The notes under the pieces were generated by a model that had not been told where the DNA came from, searched no databases, and worked only from the letters and a program-made list of their open reading frames with translations. A stretch of 64,000 nucleotides of DNA, taken from NCBI RefSeq assembly GCF_000372365.1, contig NZ_AQUU01000014.1:16654-80653 (forward strand). The letters run 5' to 3'. The position numbers were made by a program, and so were the translations under genes. This DNA is from Aggregatibacter actinomycetemcomitans DSM 8324 (GTDB lineage: Bacteria > Pseudomonadota > Gammaproteobacteria > Enterobacterales > Pasteurellaceae). Every line of letters begins with the position of its first letter. The stretch's first letter is position 1. Of this stretch, positions 1-10,555 are shown piece after piece.

Positions 1-934
1 CGCGGAAATCGCTGAAATCCAACTTAAACGGCGGATTGGACACGATGAAATCGAATTTTTTCAGACGACCTACTTTATCCTTATGGTAAGGCGACAAAAT
101 CGTATTGCCCTGAATCACATTATTCAAAGAATGCACCAGATTGTTCAGAACCAGGTTCAAGCGCAACAGGTTGGACGATTTTTGCGAAATATCCTGCGTA
201 TAAATCATACATTTGTCTTCGCCGATGGCGTGCGCCACATTCATCAGCAGCGTTCCCGAACCTGCCGACGGGTCGTACACGTCCACACTGCGGATTTGTC
301 CGCGCACATCTTGAGGCACCAAAATATCCGCCATAATCCGCGCCACCGCGTGCGGCGTGTAGTATTCGGCGTATTTTCCGCCCGAATTGCTGTTGTAGTC
401 CTTAATCAGGTATTCGAAAATCGTCGCGAAAAAATCGAATTTTTGGGCAAACACCGCCTCGAAGCTGAAATCCGCCAATTTGGAAATCAGCGCGCGGCAG
501 AAATCGTCGCGGCGGTTTTCATCAGCGATATATTGGCTGATACGCTCGAACAACACGATTTTCGCCCCGCCCTCGGTTTTCACCGCGAACACTTCGGCAT
601 TATGCGCGGCAATGTCTATCAGCGTATCGTCGAACAATTTGGCAAAATCCGCATCGTTTTGCCTTTGCGACAGATAGCGGATGGAATGCTCCGGCTTCAA
701 TACCGCCGTTTTGCTCTGAATCTCCATATCGACAAATTCCATCGGCTCGCCGGGCTTTTCTTCAAGGATTTTTTTGACTTCGAAATCATATTTGTCGTTT
801 AAGAATTTATACAGAAAAGCCTGACTGATGATTTTGAACTCATTGCCGTCGTTGCCCAAGCCGTAGTGGGCGCAGATGGTTTTCAGGCTGTCAATCAGGG
901 TTTTGGTTTGTTCGGTGAAATACAGTTCGGTCAT
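1..934 (-). CDS. hsdM: Type I restriction-modification DNA methyltransferase HsdM, 3'-truncated by window edge
   Basis: Modification subunit of a type I system, transferring a methyl group from S-adenosylmethionine to adenine. The first 311 codons are present: a helical N-terminal domain starting MTELYFTEQTK, then the methylase domain with the SAM-binding motif DPSAGSGTLL near residue 220 and the catalytic SNPPF near residue 297. The gene continues past the left edge. The start is the ATG at 934; its ribosome site is weak. It is the last gene of the minus-strand order hsdR, rhuM, hsdS, hsdM. An exact Neisseriaceae uptake sequence lies inside the coding sequence at 60-71. The visible part is intact, so methylation could persist only if a functional HsdS exists elsewhere. 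Confidence 0.93.
   Translation of the reverse strand, partial: MTELYFTEQTKTLIDSLKTICAHYGLGNDGNEFKIISQAFLYKFLNDKYDFEVKKILEEKPGEPMEFVDMEIQSKTAVLKPEHSIRYLSQRQNDADFAKLFDDTLIDIAAHNAEVFAVKTEGGAKIVLFERISQYIADENRRDDFCRALISKLADFSFEAVFAQKFDFFATIFEYLIKDYNSNSGGKYAEYYTPHAVARIMADILVPQDVRGQIRSVDVYDPSAGSGTLLMNVAHAIGEDKCMIYTQDISQKSSNLLRLNLVLNNLVHSLNNVIQGNTILSPYHKDKVGRLKKFDFIVSNPPFKLDFSDFR
60..71 (-). other. Neisseriaceae DNA uptake sequence (AG-mucDUS)
   Basis: The minus strand reads AGGTCGTCTGAA, an exact match to the uptake-sequence dialect of the Neisseria mucosa group. It lies inside hsdM, where it encodes part of the peptide VGRLKK. It is foreign to Pasteurellaceae, which use AAGTGCGGT. Confidence 0.85.
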
Positions 935-976
935 TTTTTGTCTCGTTTGTTTTTTATTTCGGTTTTAGTTTCACGT

Positions 977-1006
977 GGCAGACTGAAAAGCGCGGTCGGA
1001 TTTGGA
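977..1006 (-). repeat. Degenerate third copy of the ATCCGACCG...TTTTCA intergenic element
   Basis: On the minus strand this reads AATCCGACCGCGCTTTTCAG followed by TCTGCC, which matches the core of the two repeat modules at 2182-2226 and 2306-2358. It lies between hsdS and hsdM. The uptake-like core here is CCGCGCTT, one base away from the Haemophilus signal. Confidence 0.55.
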
Positions 1007-1010
1007 AGCC

Positions 1011-1038
1011 GTAGGTCGGGCATTTATGCCCGACCTAC
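1011..1038. repeat. Perfect 13-bp inverted repeat at the end of hsdS
   Basis: GTAGGTCGGGCAT and ATGCCCGACCTAC flank a 2-base loop. The repeat overlaps the hsdS stop codon region. To my recollection this GTCGGGCAT...ATGCCCGAC element is a common intergenic repeat in commensal Neisseria. It has no T-run on the minus strand, so a terminator role is uncertain. Confidence 0.7.
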
Positions 1039-2163
1039 TCTTCCGCCACGGCTACCTGCCCATTCATCAGCATGGGCAGCAGGAAATCGCGTAGTTGGGT
1101 CAGCTGGTGGTTTTGTTTTTCGCTATTTACAATCTTTAAATTCCAATTTTCTACAAACTCACTAAATCTCTTTAAAAGGAAATCAGGCGGTACAATTATT
1201 TTTAATCCTTCAATATCTTTTGGATACATGGGGCTGCGCCGATCCTCTAGCTTGTTGGTAAATAAAATCTTGAACAATTCTTAAAAAGTTTAATATATAT
1301 AATGTGCTGCCAATAACACTATTTGTAATAGTTGTACAATCGCAGACAAAAATCGGTTCTCTCCAAAAATTAACAAAACCTGCGTTTGCACCCGAAGCAC
1401 TAATTGTAATGGTATTCTTTGGACGATTAGCTACATCGTGATAATAAGAGAAATCCAATCCTGCCGAAATCACTTTAATATCTCCATTGGTATTAGCAGT
1501 TTTTTCTGTAATTAAAGTCCCTTTTTTAATTTCAGCCCAATCTCCCAAACTCTTCACTTCCCACCCCTTCGGAATTTCTCGTTTCAGAGTTTCGTCAAAC
1601 ACCATTTCGCCGCCGGAGGATTTGTAGGGTTTGCCGTTTGCGTCGGGGAAGTCGAACTGCACGAACCAGTAGTCGTACAGGGTTTTCGCCATCTCTTCCA
1701 AGCGCGCGTTGATTTGTTTGTTCAGGGCGATTTTTTTATCCAAGGCAGAGAGAACGGCGGCGATGGATTGTTGGGTTTTGAGGTTGGTGAACGCTCTGAT
1801 TTTTAACGGATGCAGATGATTTCGGTTCATGGTTGGAACACCAGAACCAGTTTTATATTCATTTAATTTTAAATTTTTCAATAGGTAATAAATATATTGG
1901 ACGTTATTTCCCTTAAAATCTTTTACATACAATGCTGTATTATGCGGAAAAAAGTTTTTTGTTATTAAATGTGGAATACCGACTGTTCCACTTCTCCCAA
2001 TCGTAATTCCAGGCGCTTTAACTTTATATTCATTGTGATAACCCAAAATTCCGTTGGAAGATTGAACAGGATATTCGCCTTTTACAAAAGCATCTTTTGG
2101 TAAATCATATCCACGTTGGAACTCTACCAAATCACCTAAAATACAATCTTGTAATTCATTCAT
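1035..2163 (-). pseudogene. hsdS: Type I restriction specificity subunit HsdS, frameshifted
   Basis: HsdS chooses the DNA target of the methylase and nuclease complex. The first frame (start 2163) gives 317 residues: target-recognition domain 1, a central helical spacer containing QQSIAAVLSALDKKIALN near residue 150, and target-recognition domain 2. It stops soon after QPHVSKRY. The C-terminal helical repeat continues in another frame (ending 1035) as YPKDIEGLKIIVPP to LLPMLMNGQVAVAEE. The break lies in a run of four A on the coding strand at about 1222-1225; one base fewer or two more restores the typical reading HVSK-DIEGL. A truncated HsdS could still bind DNA through the first half, but normal bipartite specificity should be lost. 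A sequencing error is possible. Confidence 0.85.
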
Positions 2164-2181
2164 AAAATTTTATTTCTCTTC

Positions 2182-2358
2182 AAAGATCATCTGAAAATAT
2201 TCTCAATATCCGACCGTACTTTTTCAGTCAATCGTAAGGTGTGCTTTTAGCCACCATCTGAAACCGTCGTTGTTTATCGGTGGGCAGGAATGCCCACCCT
2301 ACAATAAAGGTCGTTTGAAAAACATTTCAAAATCCGACCGCACTTTTTCAAGTAGCCT
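2182..2358 (+). repeat. Two imperfect direct-repeat modules combining Neisseria-like and Haemophilus-like uptake motifs
   Basis: This fills the gap between rhuM and hsdS. Module A (2182-2226) has AGATCATCTGAA then ATCCGACCGTACTTTTTCA. Module B (2306-2351) has AGGTCGTTTGAA then ATCCGACCGCACTTTTTCA, which contains an exact ACCGCACTT (2337-2345). Just after module B, 2347-2358 read in reverse gives AGGCTACTTGAA, one base from the Eikenella-type uptake dialect. Between the modules is an 8-bp hairpin, GGTGGGCA/TGCCCACC (2279-2298), another repeat type familiar from Neisseria. No gene is visible. Confidence 0.65.
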
Positions 2359-2371
2359 ACATTGATGCCTG

Positions 2372-3361
2372 TTATTTCTTTAGGTTCAGCAGTTCGGCAA
2401 TATGGCGTTCGCCCTCGCGTTCTTTTTCCAGTCTGCGTGCAGCGGCGAATTTTTCGTATTCGATGCAGGCTTTTTCGTCTGCCTGAGTTTTGCTGACTGT
2501 GCCTGCGTTTTGCAGCACACGGCGGTCGTTGAAGGTAAGAAAGGCATCCAGTTTTTCCGTCCAGTCTTGCAGGAATATTTGTTTTTTCCGGGTTGCCTGG
2601 TCTTCGGCAAAGTCCAGCCACATGGAAACAATGCGGTTGAGGGCATCGATTTCTGCCTCGTTCAGGTAGTTTTTGGCAACGGTTGTATCGGCTTTCCCCC
2701 GCCAATGAGTCAGCCCCATATTGGGTTTTTCTGCATCTGCGCGCTGATAGATGATTTCGGGCGCGGTATGCAGGGTGCAAGCGTAGTGGAGTTTATTTTG
2801 TATGGTTTTGAAAAATGCGTTGGTTTCTTTGAAGCTGTGCTGGTAATCCGCCGCCATTGCAAAGATTTCGCGCACGCGCAGATACATCCGCCGCTCGCTG
2901 CTACGGATGTCCCTGATGCGGTTAAGCAGCTGTTCAAACTGATCTTCGGCGCGACTTGTGCCGACGGGCGGGTTTTTGAGGCGGTCATCATTGAGTACGA
3001 AGCCTTTGCTGATGTATTCGCCCAATGTCCGTGTTGCCCATTGGCGGAATTGTGTGCCGCGTGTGGAGCGGACGCGGTAACCGATGGCAATGATCAGGGA
3101 CAGGGGGTAAAGGGCAATTTTTCGGCTTACCTCCCGCCCGCTTTCATTTTGAACTGTCAACTGAAAGTTGACAGTTGCCTGTTCGTCCATTTCGTTTTCG
3201 TCAAAAATGGTTTTAATGTGCTTGCTGATGTTTTGTTTGCTGGTTTGGTAGAGTTCGGCAATTTCTTTTTGGGTCAGCCACAGTTCGCCGTCAAGCTCGC
3301 GCAGGGTGAATTCGGATAGTCCGTCTTCCGTAGTGTAAATGATGATGTCGTTGTCGTGCAT
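2372..3361 (-). CDS. rhuM: RhuM-family protein
   Basis: A 329-residue protein of the RhuM family (named after a Salmonella pathogenicity-island gene); the molecular function is not established. The N-terminus has a helix-turn-helix-like stretch, ELYQTSKQNISKHI near residue 37, followed by the conserved block YPLSLIIAIGYRVRSTRGTQ and the motif FRQWATRTLGEYISKGF. The C-terminal third is rich in charged helices. The start at 3361 has an AGGA about 6 bases upstream. It sits between hsdR and hsdS on the same strand and is the only fully open accessory gene of the locus. Such insertions of rhuM in type I systems are common, which suggests a role linked to restriction or defence (inference). Confidence 0.85.
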   Translation of the reverse strand: MHDNDIIIYTTEDGLSEFTLRELDGELWLTQKEIAELYQTSKQNISKHIKTIFDENEMDEQATVNFQLTVQNESGREVSRKIALYPLSLIIAIGYRVRSTRGTQFRQWATRTLGEYISKGFVLNDDRLKNPPVGTSRAEDQFEQLLNRIRDIRSSERRMYLRVREIFAMAADYQHSFKETNAFFKTIQNKLHYACTLHTAPEIIYQRADAEKPNMGLTHWRGKADTTVAKNYLNEAEIDALNRIVSMWLDFAEDQATRKKQIFLQDWTEKLDAFLTFNDRRVLQNAGTVSKTQADEKACIEYEKFAAARRLEKEREGERHIAELLNLKK

Positions 3362-3387
3362 AGTTTTCCTGTTTTTATAAATAGTTA

Positions 3388-3399
3388 AGACTACCTGAA
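3388..3399 (+). other. Near-match Neisseriaceae uptake sequence
   Basis: AGACTACCTGAA lies between hsdR and rhuM. It differs by one base from AGGCTACCTGAA, the Eikenella-type dialect. Confidence 0.5.
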
Positions 3400-4657
3400 A
3401 ACCGCCGCCTCAAATCCGTCCGCTTTCTTTTAAATATTCGCGCACCAGCAGGCGGTTGATGACTTGGATGTCTGCGGGCTGAACGGGGAATTTTTGTTCT
3501 GTGCGGAAGCGTTTTAAGACGATGCCCTGCATTTGTTTTTCAAAGTAATTCTGGTTGTCCAAAATCTGCGCCATATCCAGCACTTTTTGGTCGGCGTCGG
3601 TTTTGACGCCGTTGAGCGCGTCGAAGACTTTTTGTTTGTCGCCGTAGAGGACGGGATTTTCCAGCAGGCGTTTGTGGGTGCGGGCGTATTTTGCGTCGCC
3701 GCCGTATTTGTGCCGCAGGAGGTCGTTTTTTCGGTTGAGCTCTTTGATTTTGGCATAGACGGTTTCGAGTATGCCGATGTTGGTTTTCATGTCGTCTTGT
3801 CCGACTTCGGCGAGGTTCTTTTTCTTGAAGATGCGTTCCAATTCTTCGCGCAGGCTGATGAATTCGGGGTCTACTTGGTCGAAGTTGCCCGCCAGCCCTT
3901 CGCGGACTTTGCGCATGATGTCTTTCAAGTCGTCGGCGAGTTTGAGCTCGGCTTCGCCGGTTTTGACAAATTGGAAGTAGATGTCTTCCAAGGCTTCGTT
4001 GAGCAGGTGTGCGGTGTCGCCCTGCTGCAGTTTTTCGGCAAGGTTCAGGGTGTCGATGCGGGCGGCGGTTTCACGGTATAGGAGGTTGAGTTTGTCAAAA
4101 TCGAGATGCTCGAGAAATTCATAGTCGCCTTGCAGGCGCAGGATGTTGTACAGCTCTTTGGCGGTTTGCAGGGCTTTTTTAAGGGTGAGCAACTGGGTTT
4201 TGTCTTTTATTTCGTTGATTTGGCTGCAAAAGGCTTCGGCGTTTTCGGTGTCGAAGTCAAAGAGGGCGGCTTTGATGCCGGCGATTTCCTGTTCGATTTC
4301 TTCGGCGGTTTTGAAAAGTTGGCTGTAGCTGCCGATTTCGTCGCCCAGTTCGTTGGTTAGTTCGTCCCAATAGGCGCGGTTGGTTTTGTCGAATTCGCTT
4401 TGTATGTCGGCGAAATCGACGACGTAGCCGTAGCGGTAGTGTTTGTACGCGGGTGAGGGTCTGTAAAAGGTTGTGGGCTTTGATGAGTCTGCCCAAATAG
4501 AGTTTTTTCAGGCGCGGGGCGTCAAAGCCGGTCAGCAGCATGTTGTACACGAAGAGGAGGTCTGTTTTGCTGGCTTTGAAGTCTTTGACCCATTGGTCGC
4601 GCTCGTCTTTGGTGCCGACGTCGTGCAGTATCAGGGCGGCGGTGAGCTTGTGGTCCG

Positions 4658-4669
4658 AGGTCGTCTGAA
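4658..4669 (+). other. Neisseriaceae DNA uptake sequence (AG-mucDUS)
   Basis: Exact AGGTCGTCTGAA inside hsdR, in antisense orientation to the gene. Confidence 0.85.
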
Positions 4670-5724
4670 AATAGGCGTACATCTGCCGCGCCTGCTCTGC
4701 GCTGTCGCAGATAATCATGGCGCCGAGGCTGTCGTCTTGGTTGGTTTTGCGGAATTTGGCAAAGTCGTCAAGGATGTAGTCGAGCATCGGGCGGACGAAA
4801 TGCGGATGGGCGTAGATGGCTTTGCGCTCTATGCTGCCTTTTTCGATTTCAAGCTGCGCCAATGTTGCCTGCAATTGGGCTTTGTATTGGCTGCTGATGG
4901 CTTCGCGGATGAGGCGCAGGGTGTAGCTGTCGGCGATGGAGGCGTTGTAATAATATTTGTGGATGTAGTCGCCGAAGAGTTCGCGGGTGTTGACGCTGCC
5001 GGCGGTTACTCCGATAAGCGGCGTGCCGGTCAGCCCGATTTTGACGGCGTTTACGTCGGACTGGTTGAGGTTGGCAAGAAACGAACCTTTGGGGTTGTAG
5101 CTGCGGTGTACTTCGTCGAGGAAATAGACGCGCTGGATGCTCAGGTCGTAGTCGCTTTTGGTGACGACGTCGGGGTCGTCTTTGAATTTTTGGATGTTGA
5201 CGACGGTGATTTCCGCTTTGCCGGAATGGTTGTGCAGGGTTTGGGCGGATTTGATGTCGGCGGCGAAGGCTTCGCGGCTGTCGATGGTGTGGACGATGAG
5301 GTCACGGGCGGTGAATTCCTGCTGCGCCTGTTTCAAGAGGTCGAGCCTGTCCACGATGAAATAGAATTTTGGCACGATACCTTGTTTGGCGTAATAGCGG
5401 GTTAGATAGCGGGTGCTGTAGTAGGCGAGCGCGGTTTTGCCGGAGCCTTGGGTGTGCCAGATGACGCCTTTTTTGCCGCCGTTGGTCAGGTGTTTTTCGG
5501 TGGCGTAGGCGGCGAAAAGCTGCGGATAGCGCATGATGTGTTTTTTTATGCCGTTTTGTGTTTCGACGTATGCAAAGCCGTATTGCAGGAGAAAGGCGAG
5601 GCGGTCGCGGCACAGCAGCGAGGTCAGGATTCGGTTGGTAGGCGTGTCGGGGGATTTGTTGCTGATAAATTCGGGGTTATGTTTGATGACGGACAGGTTG
5701 TTGTCTTGCAGGACGGTGTTTTCA

Positions 5725-5736
5725 AGGTCGTCTGAA
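5725..5736 (+). other. Neisseriaceae DNA uptake sequence (AG-mucDUS)
   Basis: Exact AGGTCGTCTGAA inside hsdR, antisense to the gene, where it encodes the peptide SDDL. Confidence 0.85.
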
Positions 5737-6398
5737 AGGGTGTTTAAAAGTTCGGCAAGGTTGAGCTTATGTTCTTCGCGGAAATAGTTGAAAGCGGGGC
5801 TGCCATAGGCGGATGAGGAGTAGAATGCGCCCTGCACCGGCTCGGTCGCGCCGTCGTCGTATTCCATGTTGTTGGAAAAAATCATGAATTGGGTGATGTT
5901 GATAAAGCGGCGGAATTTGGGATTTTGCGCGCGCTTTGCCATCCGCTCGCGTTCTGCGCCTATACCGCCTTTGTTATTGGGCTTTTTAACTTCGACAAAT
6001 ATCAACGGCATGCCGTTTACCAGCAGGGTGATGTCCGGGCGGAATTCTTCGTCGCCGTTGATGCAGGGCAGTTCGGTTACGACATGGAAGCGGTTGTTGT
6101 CGAAATTTTGGAAATCGATCAGCTTGATGCCGGAGCGGCTGATGAGGCGTTCGTAAAATTGCCGTCCCAAGTCTTCGTTGTCCAGCTCGATGGTGATGTC
6201 GGTCAGCAGGCGGCGCGCGTCGTCTTCGGATAGTCCCGCATTGATGCGGCACAGGCTTTCGGTGAAGATGTCGGGAAAGATGTTGGTCTGCCTATCCCAT
6301 GTTGCGGTTTTTAGCGAAAGATAGCGGTAGCCCAGTCGCATCAGGTGCAATACGGCGGGAATTTTGACACGGGAGTTTTCGTTGTGGGTTTGGAACAT

Positions 6399-6703
6399 GG
6401 TTTTTCCTGACTGATTACCTTTTTGTTGGCTATTATATAATATTTTTACACAGGCGAAATCATCTATACCTTATCGATCTTCCAGACAACTTTGTTTTAA
6501 GAAAAGTACAGAGGGAAATTTTAACCATTTCGAAAATCAGAAATAATCAAAAAACCCACCGCACTTTATGAGCAAAACGGCGCAGTGCTTTCACAAAACT
6601 AAGGGACAAGCGCTTAAAATCTGCTATACTGCCCGCCGAGTTTTTACTCAGTTTGCTGATAAAATTTAACCGCTCGCTATTTTTAGCTCCGGAGGACAAT
6701 AAA
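6399..6703. promoter_or_regulatory. Intergenic boundary region with the potD promoter
   Basis: This is the divergent gap between hsdR and potD. A -10-like TATACT lies at 6625-6630, with a poor -35. A Haemophilus uptake signal ACCGCACTT at 6558-6566 marks the return to native DNA. GGAGGA at 6691-6696 is the ribosome site that fixes the TTG start of potD. I see no small gene. Confidence 0.5.
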
Positions 6704-7750
6704 TTGAAAAACTTGTTTGCAAAAACATTAAAATCCCTTTGTTTCGCCTTGACTTTCCTTTCCATCACTGCCTTTGCGCAAGAAAAACTTTACGTTTATA
6801 ACTGGACCGATTACGTGCCTTCCAATCTCATTGCCGAATTTACCAAAGAGACCGGCATTGAAGTGATTTATTCCACCTTTGAAAGCAACGAAGAAATGTA
6901 TGCCAAACTTAAGCTTATTTCCGACAATGCCGGTTATGACTTGGTTTTCCCGTCCAGCTATTATGTGAACAAAATGGTGCAAGACGGTATGTTGCAAAAA
7001 TTGGATCATGGCAAGTTAAGCAATTTCAAACAAATTCCGGACAATTTATTGCACAAAGATTTCGACCCGAATAACGACTATTCCCTGCCTTATGTGTATG
7101 GTTTAACCGGTATCGCCGTGAACTCGGAAGATGTTGACGTCAGCAAAATCACTAGCTGGTCAGATTTGTGGAACCCGGAATACAAAGGCAAAGTGTTGCT
7201 CACTAGTGATGCGCGCGAAGTGTTTCATGTGGCGTTATTGTTGGACGGAAAATCACCGAACACCACCAACGAAGACGAAATCAAAGCTGCTTACGAACGG
7301 TTGGAAAAATTATTGCCGAACGTCGCCGTTTTTAACTCCGACTCGCCGGAAGTGCCTTATGTGCAGGGCGAAGTAGCACTAGGCATGATTTGGAACGGTT
7401 CCGCCTACATGGCACACCGTGAAAACGAAAACATTCAGTTCGTCTATCCGAAAGAAGGCGCAATTTTCTGGATGGATAACTACGCTATTCCGAAAAGCGC
7501 GAAAAACGTCGAAAACGCCTATAAATTTATCAATTTCCTGCTACGTCCGGAAAATGCCAAAGTGGTTTTGGAACGCTTGGGCTATTCCATGCCAAACAAC
7601 GGCGTAAAAGCCTTAATCTCACCGGAAATGGCAAACAACCCGACCTTATTCCCGCCGGAGGAACAAGTGAAAAAAGGCATTATTCAAGGTGACGTAGGTA
7701 ACGCCATTGATATTTATGAAAAATATTGGAATAAGTTGAAAACGAATTAA
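6704..7750 (+). CDS. potD: Spermidine/putrescine-binding periplasmic protein PotD
   Basis: Substrate-binding protein of the polyamine ABC importer. The best start is TTG at 6704, 7 bases after a strong GGAGGA; it begins [12 protein letters not shown], and the longer frame upstream adds an unlikely leader. A signal peptide ends after ITAFA, giving mature [14 protein letters not shown]. The Asp/Trp/Tyr-rich polyamine pocket is recognisable in [15 protein letters not shown] and the region [10 protein letters not shown]. The length of 348 residues is typical. No potABC genes are adjacent, so it must serve a transporter encoded elsewhere, perhaps as a second PotD paralogue. Confidence 0.95.
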   Translation: MKNLFAKTLKSLCFALTFLSITAFAQEKLYVYNWTDYVPSNLIAEFTKETGIEVIYSTFESNEEMYAKLKLISDNAGYDLVFPSSYYVNKMVQDGMLQKLDHGKLSNFKQIPDNLLHKDFDPNNDYSLPYVYGLTGIAVNSEDVDVSKITSWSDLWNPEYKGKVLLTSDAREVFHVALLLDGKSPNTTNEDEIKAAYERLEKLLPNVAVFNSDSPEVPYVQGEVALGMIWNGSAYMAHRENENIQFVYPKEGAIFWMDNYAIPKSAKNVENAYKFINFLLRPENAKVVLERLGYSMPNNGVKALISPEMANNPTLFPPEEQVKKGIIQGDVGNAIDIYEKYWNKLKTN

Positions 7751-7763
7751 TTAGGGATAATAA

Positions 7764-7793
7764 AAAAGTGCGGTGGTTTTTCACCGCACTTTT
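7764..7793. terminator. Bidirectional terminator made of paired uptake signals
   Basis: AAAAGTGCGGTG and CACCGCACTTTT form a 12-bp stem with a 6-base loop, ending both potD and the atp operon, which converge here. Confidence 0.9.
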
Positions 7794-7810
7794 CATGATT
7801 ACCGATAAAA

Positions 7811-8239
7811 TCAGCGCTTAGATTTGACTAATTGTTCTGTCAGTTCATAAGCACGAAGTTTTGCCAATTCTTTAGAAAGTTTGGACATTAATACTTCGTA
7901 ATCTGCATCGTGGTGATGCTGACGAATGTTTTCTTCAGCACGTTTCTTCGCAGCAATAATGCGTTCGCTGTCAAGTTCTTGGCCTCGAATAGCGATATCC
8001 GCAAGGACAATAACCGCTGTCGGTTGTACTTCTAAGAAACCACCGGAAACGTAGATAACTTCCTCGCTATCATTTTCCAACGTCAGCTTAACAATACCCG
8101 GCTTGATTGCCGTTAGTAACGGGGCATGACCCGGTAAAACACCGAGCTCGCCTTCAATACCAGTTGCTTGAACGCTTTTCACATTGCCGGAAAAGATTTG
8201 TTGTTCTGCACTTACCACTGTTAAATTAAATGTTGCCAT
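7811..8239 (-). CDS. atpC: ATP synthase epsilon subunit
   Basis: Epsilon subunit of the F1 sector, part of the rotor stalk and an inhibitor of ATP hydrolysis. It begins [18 protein letters not shown] at 8239, with a GGAG site upstream. The N-terminal beta-sandwich has the family motif [18 protein letters not shown], and the C-terminal helical hairpin follows ([12 protein letters not shown]). The length is 142 residues. It is the last gene of the operon. Confidence 0.96.
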   Translation of the reverse strand: MATFNLTVVSAEQQIFSGNVKSVQATGIEGELGVLPGHAPLLTAIKPGIVKLTLENDSEEVIYVSGGFLEVQPTAVIVLADIAIRGQELDSERIIAAKKRAEENIRQHHHDADYEVLMSKLSKELAKLRAYELTEQLVKSKR

Positions 8240-8280
8240 GTTTTTCTCCTTCAAGTTTGATATGCATCAGCTTGAAGTGA

Positions 8281-10540
<2,260 letters not shown>

Positions 10541-10555
10541 CTTGTTTCTCCGTTA

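Larger units (their letters stand above)
3410..6398 (-). pseudogene. hsdR: Type I restriction endonuclease subunit HsdR, frameshifted
   Basis: HsdR is the ATP-driven translocase and nuclease of the type I complex. From the start at 6398 (AGGA upstream), the nuclease core RPDITLL...FVEVKKP lies at about residues 120-135, the Walker A motif TQGSGKTALAYY near 315, and the DEVH box near 427. At about 4446-4452 the frame breaks inside helicase motif VI: the family sequence TRVNRPYK reads here as TRV and then, in a new frame, YKHYRYGYVVDFADI. The frame arithmetic fits loss of 11 bases encoding VNRP. The rest continues to 3410, ending YLKESGRI. Loss of motif VI should abolish translocation and cleavage. 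Two exact Neisseria uptake sequences lie inside it (4658-4669, 5725-5736). Confidence 0.9.

Noticed and set aside
83..802. A 239-codon plus-strand open frame at the left edge
   Set aside because: It is the antisense shadow of hsdM, whose minus-strand translation carries the methylase motifs.
2402..3319. A 305-codon plus-strand frame opposite rhuM
   Set aside because: Antisense of a clear RhuM-family protein; Cys/Phe-rich composition with no motif.
4473..5405. A 310-codon plus-strand frame opposite hsdR
   Set aside because: Antisense of the helicase domain; the G+C-rich imported DNA keeps long shadow frames open.
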